Positions 47,625-56,366 are shown, counted from the first letter of the stretch. The stretch is 64,000 nt of DNA from a virus (IMGVR_UViG_3300014494_000005:248001-312000), one strand, 5' to 3'. Translations and numbers: made by a program. Notes: generated from the letters alone by a model not told the origin.

Positions 47625-47843
47625 ATGTTAAAACCAATTGACATAGGAACGTTAATAAGAACGCCAGTTAGTGAATTACAAAAACACGTAGTTGAATTAT
47701 TTCATAATACCGATGAATATAAAACCGAAGTTATTATAAATGGTGGTGAGATATTATATTCACCTTGTGGAATGTTCATTTATCTTTATAATGAAAATCT
47801 GGATACATTAAATTGGATGTTAGAACTTGGTATATTAAATTAA
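47625..47843 (+). CDS. Small unknown protein
   Basis: 72 residues, IGTLIRTPVSELQKHVVELFHNTDEYKTEVIINGGEILYSP. Single cassette. Confidence 0.65.
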   Translation: MLKPIDIGTLIRTPVSELQKHVVELFHNTDEYKTEVIINGGEILYSPCGMFIYLYNENLDTLNWMLELGILN

Positions 47844-47846
47844 ACT

Positions 47847-47875
47847 GTAACATTTTTGTATATTGTCCGTATAAT
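47847..47875 (+). promoter_or_regulatory. Phage-type promoter
   Basis: GTAACA-N17-TATAAT. Confidence 0.8.
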
Positions 47876-47893
47876 AAACTAAAACCAAAAGCA

Positions 47894-48262
47894 ATGGAAA
47901 AAATAGAAATTACAATCAGTCAGGAATTAACTCCGCAAGATATCAATGATATTGTTAGTACAGCATTAGAAGGTGGTATTAATTACTGGTGCGGTGGAGC
48001 AATTATTAAAGATGTACCCGCAAAAGCAGAAGGAAAATATGATTTTGCAAGTGATGTTATTTCAGTTGGTGGAACGCTTGAATTATACGATGCAGAAAGT
48101 CCTGACAGATGGGAACTAAATCTTGAAAAATTATTAAATGGAATTAAAATGCATTGTACAAAAATTGGTAAAACTCCATTAGAACTAATGGATGATTATG
48201 ATGCCTGTGATGCTGATTGCATTGTACAATATGCAGTAATGGGAGAAATAGTATTTGGCTAA
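47894..48262 (+). CDS. Conserved phage protein
   Basis: 122 residues from ATG 47894. ITISQELTPQDINDIVSTALEGGINYWCGGA... and YDACDADCIVQYAVMGEIVFG follow a pattern frequent in uncharacterised phage and plasmid proteins (GIxYW near the start, DADxIxQxAxFGEIVYG at the end). Confidence 0.75.
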   Translation: MEKIEITISQELTPQDINDIVSTALEGGINYWCGGAIIKDVPAKAEGKYDFASDVISVGGTLELYDAESPDRWELNLEKLLNGIKMHCTKIGKTPLELMDDYDACDADCIVQYAVMGEIVFG

Positions 48263-48306
48263 AAATATAATCATTAGTTTTGTTTCATTGTCTTTATATT
48301 GGTTTG

Positions 48307-48347
48307 CCCCTGTGCTTCATTTAACCAGAATGACACAGGGGTTTTTT
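48307..48347. terminator. Terminator between converging genes
   Basis: CCCCTGTG (48307-48314) with CACAGGGG (48334-48341) and T6. Confidence 0.85.
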
Positions 48348-48675
48348 ATGCTTCATATTTTAAGATATAATTTTGTATTTCGTGGTTACTTAAATGTACA
48401 GTTTTTTGTTTGTGTTTACTGTCATTAATAATTGTAATGATAAATTCGTTCTTCAATGTACTATAAGTAATTTTTAGTATCCTATCATACCAAAAATTAA
48501 AGTTTTCGATATTGTACTTAATATCTAAAACTGTGCTAATCATAGTTTTTAGTTCGTTCATCATAGTATAGTGTTTGTTCATTACATAATTACTACATTT
48601 CGTCACAAATTCCAAATAAAAGTAGATGATAGAAATCATCATTTTATATGTTTCTTTAGCTATAATAATGTACAA
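48346..48675 (-). CDS. Unknown protein
   Basis: 109 residues, lone minus-strand gene among rightward cassettes; helical with aromatic residues (MMISIIYFYLEFVTKCSNYVM). No family recognised, and the coding assignment is less certain than for its neighbours. Confidence 0.5.
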   Translation of the reverse strand: MYIIIAKETYKMMISIIYFYLEFVTKCSNYVMNKHYTMMNELKTMISTVLDIKYNIENFNFWYDRILKITYSTLKNEFIITIINDSKHKQKTVHLSNHEIQNYILKYEA

Positions 48676-48692
48676 GTTTTATTTAAAATAAC

Positions 48693-48721
48693 GTAACCTT
48701 TTTAATTAAAAACCGTATATA
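48693..48721 (+). promoter_or_regulatory. Phage-type promoter
   Basis: GTAACC-N17-TATATA. Confidence 0.78.
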
Positions 48722-48747
48722 CTAATGTACTAAAAATAAAACATATT

Positions 48748-49056
48748 ATGGAAAATCTAAATGAAAAACAACAATTAATTTCTTTATGTTATAAAGAAGT
48801 TAAACCAAATAATTTTGTTAAAACAATTGGTTTTCATTTACTTCATTATAATATGGAAACTAAAAAATGGAGTAATTATTTTTTAGGTAAAAATGACCAA
48901 ATTTGTATATGGCAGACTGTTAAATATGAACAAACAGAATTTAGTACTTTATCTGCATTTCTTAGATACACAGAATGTTTTACAAAAACTACATTTTATA
49001 ATACAGATACAGATTTTTCTATTTTAACACTTCTTGAAGTTTTTTCTAATATGTAA
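48748..49056 (+). CDS. Unknown protein
   Basis: 102 residues, starting MENLNEKQQLISLCYKEV, Phe/Thr-rich end. Single cassette; no family recognised. Confidence 0.65.
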   Translation: MENLNEKQQLISLCYKEVKPNNFVKTIGFHLLHYNMETKKWSNYFLGKNDQICIWQTVKYEQTEFSTLSAFLRYTECFTKTTFYNTDTDFSILTLLEVFSNM

Positions 49057-49059
49057 ATT

Positions 49060-49088
49060 GTAACCTTTTTAAATAAAATCCGTATTAT
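49060..49088 (+). promoter_or_regulatory. Phage-type promoter
   Basis: GTAACC-N17-TATTAT. Confidence 0.8.
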
Positions 49089-49116
49089 CTACATAAACCA
49101 ATAAAAACAGAAAGCA

Positions 49117-49677
49117 ATGGAAGCAGTTAAAACAATTCAGTACAAAAATCACATTATTAATATCATTCCAGATGAATTTTATAATAGTGATACTATGCTT
49201 GGCGAAGATGAAGAAGTATTTTTGCTTTATTATCACAGGGACTTCTACATTAAAAAAGATGGTTTTCCTGAACCTAAATCAAATGAAGATATTAAAGCAT
49301 TGAAAAAAGATTATTTCTTATTTATTGTCTATGCTTATATTCATTCAGGCGTTTCATTATCACTTGGCAATGATACATATCCTTTCAATGACCAGTGGGA
49401 CGTTTCAAATTGTGGTTATGTTTTAATTAAAAAAGATTCTGGTATTGATAAACCCAGAGAAGCAGCACAATCATTGATTGATGAATATAATGATGTATTG
49501 TCCGGCAATGTTTATGGTTATCAAGTTACTTTTAATGATGAAGTAACTGATAGCTGTTGGGGTTTTGTTGGTGATATTGACAAGTCTGGCATTATTGATG
49601 AAGCAAAAGGAATTATTGATTATAATGTTGAACACAATAAGGAAAAATTTGCTGAACAATTGACATTGGAATTATAA
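49117..49677 (+). CDS. Conserved phage/plasmid protein
   Basis: 186 residues. IHSGVSLSLGNDTYPFNDQWDVSNCGYVLIKKD...AAQSLIDEYNDVLSGNVYGYQV...DSCWGFVGD matches a family I know from phages and conjugative elements of unknown role. Acidic. Confidence 0.75.
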   Translation: MEAVKTIQYKNHIINIIPDEFYNSDTMLGEDEEVFLLYYHRDFYIKKDGFPEPKSNEDIKALKKDYFLFIVYAYIHSGVSLSLGNDTYPFNDQWDVSNCGYVLIKKDSGIDKPREAAQSLIDEYNDVLSGNVYGYQVTFNDEVTDSCWGFVGDIDKSGIIDEAKGIIDYNVEHNKEKFAEQLTLEL

Positions 49678-49701
49678 AACAACATTGTTCAATGTACATA
49701 A

Positions 49702-49746
49702 AAGAGGTTGCTATAATGCAACCTTTTTAATTAAAATCCGTATACT
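49702..49746 (+). promoter_or_regulatory. Fused terminator/promoter
   Basis: AGAGGTTGC TATAAT GCAACC T5; GCAACC (49718-49723), 17 bases, TATACT (49741-49746). Confidence 0.8.
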
Positions 49747-49776
49747 ATTATTATAAACCAAATAAAACAAAACAAA

Positions 49777-50115
49777 ATGGAAAAGATAATAACTAATAAA
49801 ATTTTGACAATAAAGGCATACATAGCATTTGCTGAATTTGTTGCAAAACCTGAAAATCTAAATTCATTAATAACCAAATTGGAATTAATTGAAAAAGAAA
49901 TTAAACGAGGTAAAAATACCGATAAAGGTTTATGGTTTAGATTTTTTAAAGGTGATACTGCAGCCACAACAATTGATAATTTGAAAGATACATTTGAAAT
50001 CGAAACGCCAATGTACATAAGTAGTACTTCAACAGCCAAAAAAAATAAAGAATATATGATTGAAAATATTTGTATTGCTTTAAATGAAGTATCTTTACAA
50101 TTATATTATTCATAA
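49777..50115 (+). CDS. Unknown protein
   Basis: 112 residues, basic helical N-terminal half. No family recognised. Single cassette. Confidence 0.65.
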   Translation: MEKIITNKILTIKAYIAFAEFVAKPENLNSLITKLELIEKEIKRGKNTDKGLWFRFFKGDTAATTIDNLKDTFEIETPMYISSTSTAKKNKEYMIENICIALNEVSLQLYYS

Positions 50116-50118
50116 ATC

Positions 50119-50147
50119 GTAACTATTTTAAATAAAATCCGTATACT
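50119..50147 (+). promoter_or_regulatory. Phage-type promoter
   Basis: GTAACT-N17-TATACT. Confidence 0.8.
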
Positions 50148-50192
50148 CATTATAATTAAGTTACAAGTATAAACCAATAAAAACAAAAAGCA

Positions 50193-50726
50193 ATGGGACA
50201 ATATTACAAACCAGTGAATTTAGACAAAAAGAAATTTGTTTATTCACACGACTACGGAAACGGTCTTAAATTAATGGAACATTCTTGGATTGACAATGAT
50301 TTTGTTGCAATAGTTGAAAACCTTATTAAAAAAGGTGGCGACTGGTACGGCAATAGAATTGTTTGGGCAGGTGACTACGCTGAAAATGAACCAAAAAGAG
50401 AACACAATCTTTATCACATTGTTGGTGAAAATAAAATCACTCCCAATACAAAAAGAAATCCAAAACTCCGGTATTTAAAAAACTTAGATACAAAAGAATT
50501 TGTCAATCTCAGCAAAGTACCTGTAAGTGACGTTTATAACAATTTTAAATTCAGGATTCACCCTCTACCATTATTAACTTGTGAAGGTAACGGACAAGGT
50601 GGTGGCGATTACTTTGGCGAAGATAAAAACAAATTGATTGGAAAATGGGCAAGAAACAGGGTTACAATACAATCACATAAACCCAAAGATGGAATTGAAA
50701 TTGTTTTTGATTTGATTGAAAAATAA
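50193..50726 (+). CDS. Conserved phage protein
   Basis: 177 residues. MGQYYKPVNLDKKKFVYSHDYGNGLKLMEHSWIDNDFV...GDWYGNRIVWAGDYAENEP is a pattern I recognise from uncharacterised phage and plasmid proteins (GQYY start, WxGxRVVWAGDYA). Function unknown. Confidence 0.78.
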   Translation: MGQYYKPVNLDKKKFVYSHDYGNGLKLMEHSWIDNDFVAIVENLIKKGGDWYGNRIVWAGDYAENEPKREHNLYHIVGENKITPNTKRNPKLRYLKNLDTKEFVNLSKVPVSDVYNNFKFRIHPLPLLTCEGNGQGGGDYFGEDKNKLIGKWARNRVTIQSHKPKDGIEIVFDLIEK

Positions 50727-50747
50727 TCATTGTTCAATGTACATAAA

Positions 50748-50778
50748 AAGAGGTTGCTAATAATGCAACCTTTTTTAT
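50748..50778 (+). terminator. Intrinsic terminator
   Basis: AGAGGTTGC TAATAAT GCAACC T6. Confidence 0.85.
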
Positions 50779-50799
50779 TTAAAATATATTCGTATATTT

Positions 50800-50828
50800 G
50801 TAACTATTTTATTTAAGATTCGTATATA
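50800..50828 (+). promoter_or_regulatory. Phage-type promoter for DUF932 gene
   Basis: GTAACT-N17-TATATA. Confidence 0.78.
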
Positions 50829-50854
50829 CTAATATAAACTAAATAATAAAAATC

Positions 50855-51751
50855 ATGAGCAGACGAGTTAAAAAAACCAAAGTAGGTGCAACAGTTTGTA
50901 CCATTGGCGACCTTCAATTTGATGTTGAAATTCGCAACGAAACAATGACATGTAATAAAGAATATAGCCGTAAGGTTATAGGACAAATTAATGGCAGTGA
51001 TTTTCTTTTAAATCAGTGTTCAGACATTTACACCTTGGTGAAAAATACTGACATATTCCCAAACATTGAAAAGGTGTTAAATGATAATAATATCAAATTC
51101 AGTGTAACATATTCTCACATTAACAACGTCAGATTTTATGCTGACTATATCATTGAAGACCAACGTTATTCTTATCACATGAATGGCACAACCGATTATG
51201 TTAAACCAATGTTAAGAGTTCAACATTCTTACAATGGATTAACTAAATACAGAATTGTTTTCGGTTATTACCGCCTTGTTTGTACCAATGGAGCTACTAT
51301 TCCAGTAGAACAAATGAAAAATTTCAATCTTTGTATTGTTGGAAAACATACTTTATCAATTGAACGTAGCTTTAATGAACTTGATAAAATGTTGAAGAAC
51401 TTTGCTGTCAATGCAAAACAGATAACCGAAGAAATAACTGCAAAGTACGAGTTACTTGGTGGTCGTATGGTTACCAAACTTGAAGACCGGGTAAAAGAAG
51501 TATTGAACGCTGTTAAAATACCAATAGTTGATAATTCAAAGTTTAGTACATTGAATTACATTATAGGTAAAGCAAAAAATGAAGCAGATGACAGCGTTGG
51601 AAATCTTGGCTATCATGGAGTAGTAAACGATTTTCTTGTGTATAATGCAATTAATCAATACTTAAATGATAATAGTCGTAATATTGCCGTTCCTGAAAAA
51701 CGTATGGAAACAGATTCAAAAGTATTTGAATATATGCTTGAAAATGCTTAA
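50855..51751 (+). CDS. DUF932 phage/plasmid-type protein
   Basis: 298 residues. RFYADYIIEDQRYSYHMNGTTDYVKPMLRVQHSYNGLTKYRIVFGYYRLVCTNGATIP carries the DUF932 core (variants of SYDGS and RLVCxNG). The family is widespread in phages and conjugative elements; no biochemical role is established. Confidence 0.85.
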   Translation: MSRRVKKTKVGATVCTIGDLQFDVEIRNETMTCNKEYSRKVIGQINGSDFLLNQCSDIYTLVKNTDIFPNIEKVLNDNNIKFSVTYSHINNVRFYADYIIEDQRYSYHMNGTTDYVKPMLRVQHSYNGLTKYRIVFGYYRLVCTNGATIPVEQMKNFNLCIVGKHTLSIERSFNELDKMLKNFAVNAKQITEEITAKYELLGGRMVTKLEDRVKEVLNAVKIPIVDNSKFSTLNYIIGKAKNEADDSVGNLGYHGVVNDFLVYNAINQYLNDNSRNIAVPEKRMETDSKVFEYMLENA

Positions 51752-51765
51752 GCAATGTACAAAAA

Positions 51766-51810
51766 AAAATGACCTTGTATTGTAACAAATGCAGGGTTTT
51801 TTCGTATAAT
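51766..51810 (+). promoter_or_regulatory. Fused terminator/promoter
   Basis: Hairpin CCTTG-TATT / AATG-CAGGG with T6; its loop region carries GTAACA (51782-51787), 17 bases from TATAAT (51805-51810). Confidence 0.7.
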
Positions 51811-51827
51811 AATTATAAAACAAAATA

Positions 51828-52001
51828 ATGGATAAAGAACTTGATGCACTTATGTTTGCAGTAAATGAGAAAGCAAATAAATCGAATGAAATTATGAATC
51901 AAAGTACTAGTGACATTGAAGAATATAATTTTCATAAAGGTCAGTTTCAAGCATATTCAGAAGTTTACACTATGCTCGATAATATTAGGCAATCTTTGTA
52001 A
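51828..52001 (+). CDS. Small helical protein
   Basis: 57 residues, starting MDKELDALMFAVNEKANKSN. Its stop lies inside the -35 element of the next promoter. Confidence 0.65.
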   Translation: MDKELDALMFAVNEKANKSNEIMNQSTSDIEEYNFHKGQFQAYSEVYTMLDNIRQSL

Positions 52002-52026
52002 CATATTGTCCAGAATTTCGTATAAT
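51998..52026 (+). promoter_or_regulatory. Phage-type promoter
   Basis: GTAACA-N17-TATAAT; overlaps the TAA of the gene at 51828. Confidence 0.8.
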
Positions 52027-52055
52027 TATTATAAACCAATTAAAAAAATAAAGCT

Positions 52056-52313
52056 ATGTTACTACAAACCGAAGACAATAAAAAAATGTACTTAGTTCAA
52101 TTAACCGATTTTAATGGAAATGAAATTGGATTGTACTTAGTTCCTGAGAATGTACCGCAAACTCAATTTGAAGAAGAAATTGAAAAGTATGGTGACCAAA
52201 GTGAATTTGATGAAAACAACGAATTGGGTGTTGTAAGAGTTTTCGCAGAAGAAAGTATTTTGAGTGTTGTAAGAATTTTCGCAGAAGAAAGTATTGTTGA
52301 TGTTGATTTTTAA
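52056..52313 (+). CDS. Small acidic protein with internal repeat
   Basis: 85 residues. The end contains a 12-residue tandem repeat: VVRVFAEESILS then VVRIFAEESIVD. No family recognised. Confidence 0.65.
   Translation: MLLQTEDNKKMYLVQLTDFNGNEIGLYLVPENVPQTQFEEEIEKYGDQSEFDENNELGVVRVFAEESILSVVRIFAEESIVDVDF
52228..52299 (+). repeat. 36-bp tandem repeat, two copies
   Basis: Two copies of a unit starting GTGTTGTAAGAGTTTTCGCA with few differences, in frame within the gene at 52056; a recent duplication. Confidence 0.8.
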
Positions 52314-52325
52314 AACATAAAGCAA

Positions 52326-52597
52326 ATGAAAAAAGGTTTTAAAATAGGTGACAAAGTATATTGGAGACTAATGATGGTAATATTATAAGCAGATGGTCAA
52401 GTAATAGAGACGATGGTAAAGATACTGTCTTTCTTGAACTTAATTTAAAACGAGAATTTAAAATTGATAGTATATTATTATTTCTTGGTAACTATAAACA
52501 AACGTATAATCTGTATATATCATCTGCAGATACAAGCAATATGATATTAATAGGTAGTGAAAAACATACTCCAATTCCTGTGTATATAAAACATTAA
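52326..52597 (+). pseudogene. Fragment of an F5/8 type C (discoidin-like) domain, broken start
   Basis: ATG 52326 gives KGFKIGDKVYW then runs into a stop after 20 codons. In another frame, TTG 52361 opens 78 residues: DGNIISRWSSNRDDGKD, FLELNLKREFKIDSILLF and YNLYISSADTSNMILIG match the core of F5/8 type C / CBM32 domains (DGN-x-x-TRW, DLG-x-x-x-x-ID, Y-x-I-x-VS). The first third of the domain is missing. A +1 base at the junction would fuse the two frames, so this may be a frameshifted or truncated gene. Confidence 0.55.
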
Positions 52598-52603
52598 AAA
52601 ACA

Positions 52604-52942
52604 ATGGATGATATTAATGATTTTCTTGAAAACGAAAAAAATAATTTAGCTTCCAGTATTCAAAAATTTCTTGACTACAAATATAGAGACACAGTAAAAA
52701 AAGAAATTGGTGATAGAATTAATGTAGTTGATTTTTCAAGTGTAACTCATGTAAACGGTGATGAACTTGAACCCGAAGAATATGATACAGATGATAATAT
52801 ACAAACATTTATGGTTATCGAAACTAATCAAAAATATCAATTCCGGTCTTGTCATAAAACATATTCTCAAAACTTAATTATTGTTAATCTTAAAGATAAA
52901 AAACAATATAGAGTTAATTCTAGTCATGTAAAACTATTATGA
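52604..52942 (+). CDS. Acidic unknown protein
   Basis: 112 residues; acidic helical start, beta-rich end (QKYQFRSCHKTYSQNLIIVNLKDKKQYRVNS). No family recognised. Confidence 0.65.
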   Translation: MDDINDFLENEKNNLASSIQKFLDYKYRDTVKKEIGDRINVVDFSSVTHVNGDELEPEEYDTDDNIQTFMVIETNQKYQFRSCHKTYSQNLIIVNLKDKKQYRVNSSHVKLL

Positions 52943-52943
52943 T

Positions 52944-53264
52944 ATGAACAAAAGAAATGCTATTATAGGTATCAAAGATATCATTAAGAAATATGGTGAA
53001 ACTACCTCAATATATCTTAAGCTCAAAATTGAAGATAAACCTTGCTTAAGTTTAATTGTTAAAGGTAAAGAAATAAAATGTATATTTGTCGAATTGTATA
53101 ATAAAGATAGTGTTACTGCTATTACCAATATTAATGGTTATTTTAAAGAAAGTAATATTATTCCTTATGAAAATATTCCTGAACCAATATTAAATCAAAT
53201 ACTGAAACTATTAAAACATTACGAAAAAAGAAAAGTAGGAAATAAATACTTTGATATTTTGTAA
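52944..53264 (+). CDS. Unknown protein
   Basis: 106 residues, one base after the previous stop, so cotranscribed. Basic; ends in the promoter -35 that follows. Confidence 0.65.
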   Translation: MNKRNAIIGIKDIIKKYGETTSIYLKLKIEDKPCLSLIVKGKEIKCIFVELYNKDSVTAITNINGYFKESNIIPYENIPEPILNQILKLLKHYEKRKVGNKYFDIL

Positions 53265-53289
53265 CATTTTTAATTAAAATCCGTATAAT
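53261..53289 (+). promoter_or_regulatory. Phage-type promoter for sRNA 1
   Basis: GTAACA-N17-TATAAT; no ORF follows for more than 100 bases on this strand. Confidence 0.8.
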
Positions 53290-53296
53290 CATATAT

Positions 53297-53390
53297 AACA
53301 TTTAAATAACTGATAGTTGTAACTGGAAACAGGGACCGAGTAGACCGAAGAGTGCACTGAACTCAGATGTTAGAATCGTTCTAAATAATA
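53297..53390 (+). ncRNA. Small structured RNA, family copy 1
   Basis: Transcript expected from the promoter at 53261. Shares with copies 2 and 3 the order GTTGTAAC..., (A)GTAGAC..., and a terminal palindrome TTAGAATCGTTCTAA followed by ATAAT. Internal pairings such as CTGAACTCAG and AGTGCACT. No coding potential. Confidence 0.6.
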
Positions 53391-53431
53391 ATTGTCGAAA
53401 ATGTTTAATATGTAGACAATTAAAGAAATAA

Positions 53432-53692
53432 TTATATATTTTTTCTAATATTTATATGATTTAATACTTCTATTAATAAAGGATGTTTATAATTTATAAT
53501 ATATGGTTTATCTCGTAAATAATTAACATCAACTATTGGTGCACCATATTCATTATCAGTTTCAAATGGAATGTTTTCTTTTTTTAATAACTCAATATAT
53601 CCCTTTTGTTGTTCAAGTAATGCTAATTCTAATTCATTTCCAATTTTAACTAAATCTGCATAATAATCAAAATCAATACTATATTGTTTCAT
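53432..53692 (-). CDS. Small unknown protein
   Basis: 86 residues, starting MKQYSIDFDYYADLVKIG; helical with acidic middle. No family recognised. Confidence 0.6.
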   Translation of the reverse strand: MKQYSIDFDYYADLVKIGNELELALLEQQKGYIELLKKENIPFETDNEYGAPIVDVNYLRDKPYIINYKHPLLIEVLNHINIRKNI

Positions 53693-53834
53693 ATTTTTAT
53701 ATTTTAAGTAAAGATAAATACTTTAAATATAAAATCCTATTCTTTTTTCTTTTTATTTTATTCTATTTGCATTGTACTATATATTGTGTAGTAATATGAA
53801 AATATTTACTATTTTTGTATTAAAATAATAATGT

Positions 53835-54344
53835 ATGAGTATTGAAAATAAAAATGAAAAGCGTAGACAATATTATGCTAAAAATAAAGAAAAAATAATT
53901 AAACAAGGAAAACAATGGCGTATTAATAATAAAGAAAAGGTTAAAAATAATAAAAGACGATATTATTTAAAAAATAGAGAAAAAATTAAACAACAATGGA
54001 TTGATAATAAAGAAATTCATAAAGAATATTATCTTAAATATTGGGACAGATATAAACAATATCGTATTGATAATAAAAAGAAAATAAAAGAAAGTGCAGT
54101 AAATAGAATTTATAAAATAACACCAGAAAAACAAAACGAATTATATGTTAAACAAAATGGTTGTTGTGCTATATGTGGTATACCAGAAGATAAATTAAAC
54201 TATTTTTTATCTATTGACCATAATCATAAAACTAAAAAAGTAAGAGGATTGTTATGTCATACTTGTAATAGAGGCATTGGATTACTTAAAGATAATATTA
54301 ATATATTACAAAAAGCAATTGATTATATAAAAAATAGTAAATAA
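53835..54344 (+). CDS. HNH homing endonuclease, endonuclease VII type
   Basis: 169 residues. N-terminal half is made of basic repeats of the type YxxNKEKIKxxxRxW (about 10-95); C-terminal HNH: CCAICGIPEDKL, SIDHNHKTKKVRGLLCHTCNRGIG, and final helix NINILQKAIDYIKNSK. Paralogue of 11134 and 59756. Confidence 0.88.
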   Translation: MSIENKNEKRRQYYAKNKEKIIKQGKQWRINNKEKVKNNKRRYYLKNREKIKQQWIDNKEIHKEYYLKYWDRYKQYRIDNKKKIKESAVNRIYKITPEKQNELYVKQNGCCAICGIPEDKLNYFLSIDHNHKTKKVRGLLCHTCNRGIGLLKDNINILQKAIDYIKNSK

Positions 54345-54346
54345 TT

Positions 54347-54375
54347 GTAACATTTTTGGTTTAAATCCGTAATAT
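54347..54375 (+). promoter_or_regulatory. Phage-type promoter for GP88 gene
   Basis: GTAACA-N17-TAATAT. Confidence 0.75.
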
Positions 54376-54402
54376 AACACATAAACCAAAAAACATACAC
54401 AA

Positions 54403-55230
54403 ATGAAATTCACTACAATTGCTCAAACAAAAACAGACACGGGCTTGTCTTATCTTGGTTCTGTTAACAAGAGTGCTAAACTTGCTAAGAACGGCAAAAT
54501 TTCGCACCAATATACATATAGTATCTATTTAGCACCTGCTAATATTTCTGGCTATAATGTATGCAGTCATAGTACGCCTGAATGTAGACTAAATTGTTTA
54601 CATACTTCGGGGCGAAATGGTATGGAAATTCTATCAGGTGTTAAGACAATGACAAATGATTGCCGTATTAAGAAAACCAAATTATTTTATGAACAACCTG
54701 AATATTTTATGCAATGGTTAATTGCTGAATTAGAACGGTATCAAAATAAAGCAAAAAAAGACGGTTATGGATTTAGTGTAAGGCTTAATTGTACTTCGGA
54801 TATAAACTGGCAAACAGTTTTGATAAATAGCAAAAATCTGTTTGAATTGTACCCGGACGTGGTTTTTTATGATTATACAAAAAACCCTGCTAAATTCATC
54901 AATAAGCCCAAAAATTATCATCTAACATTTTCATTTACCGGACGTAATGAAATATCATGTAAAGCATTACTTCAAAAAGGATTTAATATTGCAACAATAT
55001 TTGATATAAAGAATGAAACAGAGTTGCCAAAAACATTTATGGGTTTTCCTGTTATTAATGGAGACAAAACCGATTATAGAGTTAATGACCCTAAAGGTAT
55101 TATCGTTGGATTGAAATTTAAGAGAATTGCTAACCAAAAAGCAGAAAAGGATTGTTTTGTAGTTAATCCAACAACAGATGAACGTTGTCAGAATGTCAAT
55201 GTACATGAAAATGAATTGACATTAGTTTAA
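54403..55230 (+). CDS. GP88 family protein
   Basis: 275 residues. LSYLGSVNKSAKLAKNGKISHQYTYSIYLAPANISGYNVCSHSTPECRLNCLHTSGR (with its Cys set) is the hallmark of the phage Gene Product 88 domain, with later RLNCTSDINW and VFYDYTKNP and a final ERCQNVNVHE. The Cys pattern hints at an iron-sulphur or zinc site. The role is not established. Confidence 0.88.
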   Translation: MKFTTIAQTKTDTGLSYLGSVNKSAKLAKNGKISHQYTYSIYLAPANISGYNVCSHSTPECRLNCLHTSGRNGMEILSGVKTMTNDCRIKKTKLFYEQPEYFMQWLIAELERYQNKAKKDGYGFSVRLNCTSDINWQTVLINSKNLFELYPDVVFYDYTKNPAKFINKPKNYHLTFSFTGRNEISCKALLQKGFNIATIFDIKNETELPKTFMGFPVINGDKTDYRVNDPKGIIVGLKFKRIANQKAEKDCFVVNPTTDERCQNVNVHENELTLV

Positions 55231-55245
55231 AATATATTATCTTTG
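55216..55245 (+). promoter_or_regulatory. Bacteroidota-type promoter
   Basis: TTG (55216-55218), 19 bases, TATCTTTG (55238-55245). Confidence 0.6.
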
Positions 55246-55262
55246 TAGTTTATTTTTATAAA

Positions 55263-55463
55263 ATGGCAAACAAAGAGTATAACAAACAATGGTATATTGC
55301 AAATAAAGAACATATTAAACAATATAGGATTAATAATTCAGAAAAGATTAAAAATTATATGAAGGATTATTCTGAAAGGAATAAAGAAGCAATAAAATTA
55401 AAAAGAAAGAAATATATTAAAGCAAATAAAGAAAAAATAAAAATACAACAATGGAAAACTTAA
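55263..55463 (+). CDS. Basic repeat protein, probable remnant of HNH endonuclease
   Basis: 66 residues made of repeats YNKQWYIANKEHIKQYR... KNYMKDYSERNKEAIKLKRKKYIKANKEKIK, the same unit as the N-terminal half of the HNH gene at 53835, but with no HNH core. Likely a truncated homing endonuclease or a free DNA-binding module. Confidence 0.6.
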   Translation: MANKEYNKQWYIANKEHIKQYRINNSEKIKNYMKDYSERNKEAIKLKRKKYIKANKEKIKIQQWKT

Positions 55464-55777
55464 AACTGTCTTTAGTTAAAACTGTAGAATATAATTTAAA
55501 ACCCTTTGGTAAGTTCTTAATTAAATGGAACTGTGGCGAAAAATCAAAACAAAATCCAAACATAATACCATTTAGTGAACTTCATTTTGATTATAATACT
55601 GGTATGCCATATACTAAAGAACAATACAAAGATATTGTTAAGTATATGAAGGCAAACAAAACTGATATACTAACCGAAAATGGTAAGTATTATACAATAT
55701 TAAGTGAAAATCTGGTTGAATGTAAACACGGTAAATTAATTGATTATCGAAATAAATTAGAACTTCAAAATGTTTAA
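55451..55777 (+). CDS. Unknown protein
   Basis: 108 residues; overlaps the previous gene by 13 bases. LIKWNCGEKSKQNPNIIPFSELHFDYNTGMPYTKEQYKDIVKYMK. No family recognised. Confidence 0.65.
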   Translation: MENLKLSLVKTVEYNLKPFGKFLIKWNCGEKSKQNPNIIPFSELHFDYNTGMPYTKEQYKDIVKYMKANKTDILTENGKYYTILSENLVECKHGKLIDYRNKLELQNV

Positions 55778-55796
55778 CCAATAAAAATATAAAGCA

Positions 55797-56330
55797 ATGA
55801 AAGAGCCAAAAATAACATTTAAAAATGTAAAGACTTTTCGAGGTATGGAAGGAATTGGATTAAACGCTGATATCTATATTAATGGTGTTAAATGTATATT
55901 TGTAATTGATGAAGCTAATGGTGGTGAATATAATTACGAAAATTATGAATATAACAATCCAAAAGCTGAACAGGTAAGAGCAAACATTAAATTAATGGAC
56001 AATTATATTGCCAGTCTACCTGCAAAAATTTGTACTGATTTTGGTAAATCAATAAGTATTAAAGTTGATAGAGATACTTATATTAATGATAAATTACTTG
56101 AAATTGAAGAACAAAAAGCTGATAAGAAAATGCAGAAGTTATTTAAAACAGGTATAGTATTTGGTGTACCAAATAGCGGTAAATATCAATACCTGAACTT
56201 CAAACGTCCATTGTCCGAAATAATGTCAATGATTGTACAGAGACAAATTAATATTGTTAAGAAAGAGTATTGTAAAAATGGTGAACAAATTCTTAACACC
56301 AACCTTGCTAAACTCGGATTAATTGTTTAA
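55797..56330 (+). CDS. Unknown protein
   Basis: 177 residues. ITFKNVKTFRGMEGIGLNADIYINGVKCIFVIDEANGGEYNY at the start; basic C-terminus. A pattern seen in other uncharacterised phage/plasmid proteins. Confidence 0.7.
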   Translation: MKEPKITFKNVKTFRGMEGIGLNADIYINGVKCIFVIDEANGGEYNYENYEYNNPKAEQVRANIKLMDNYIASLPAKICTDFGKSISIKVDRDTYINDKLLEIEEQKADKKMQKLFKTGIVFGVPNSGKYQYLNFKRPLSEIMSMIVQRQINIVKKEYCKNGEQILNTNLAKLGLIV

Positions 56331-56366
56331 TATTGTACAAATGTTTAACCAATAAATAATATAATT

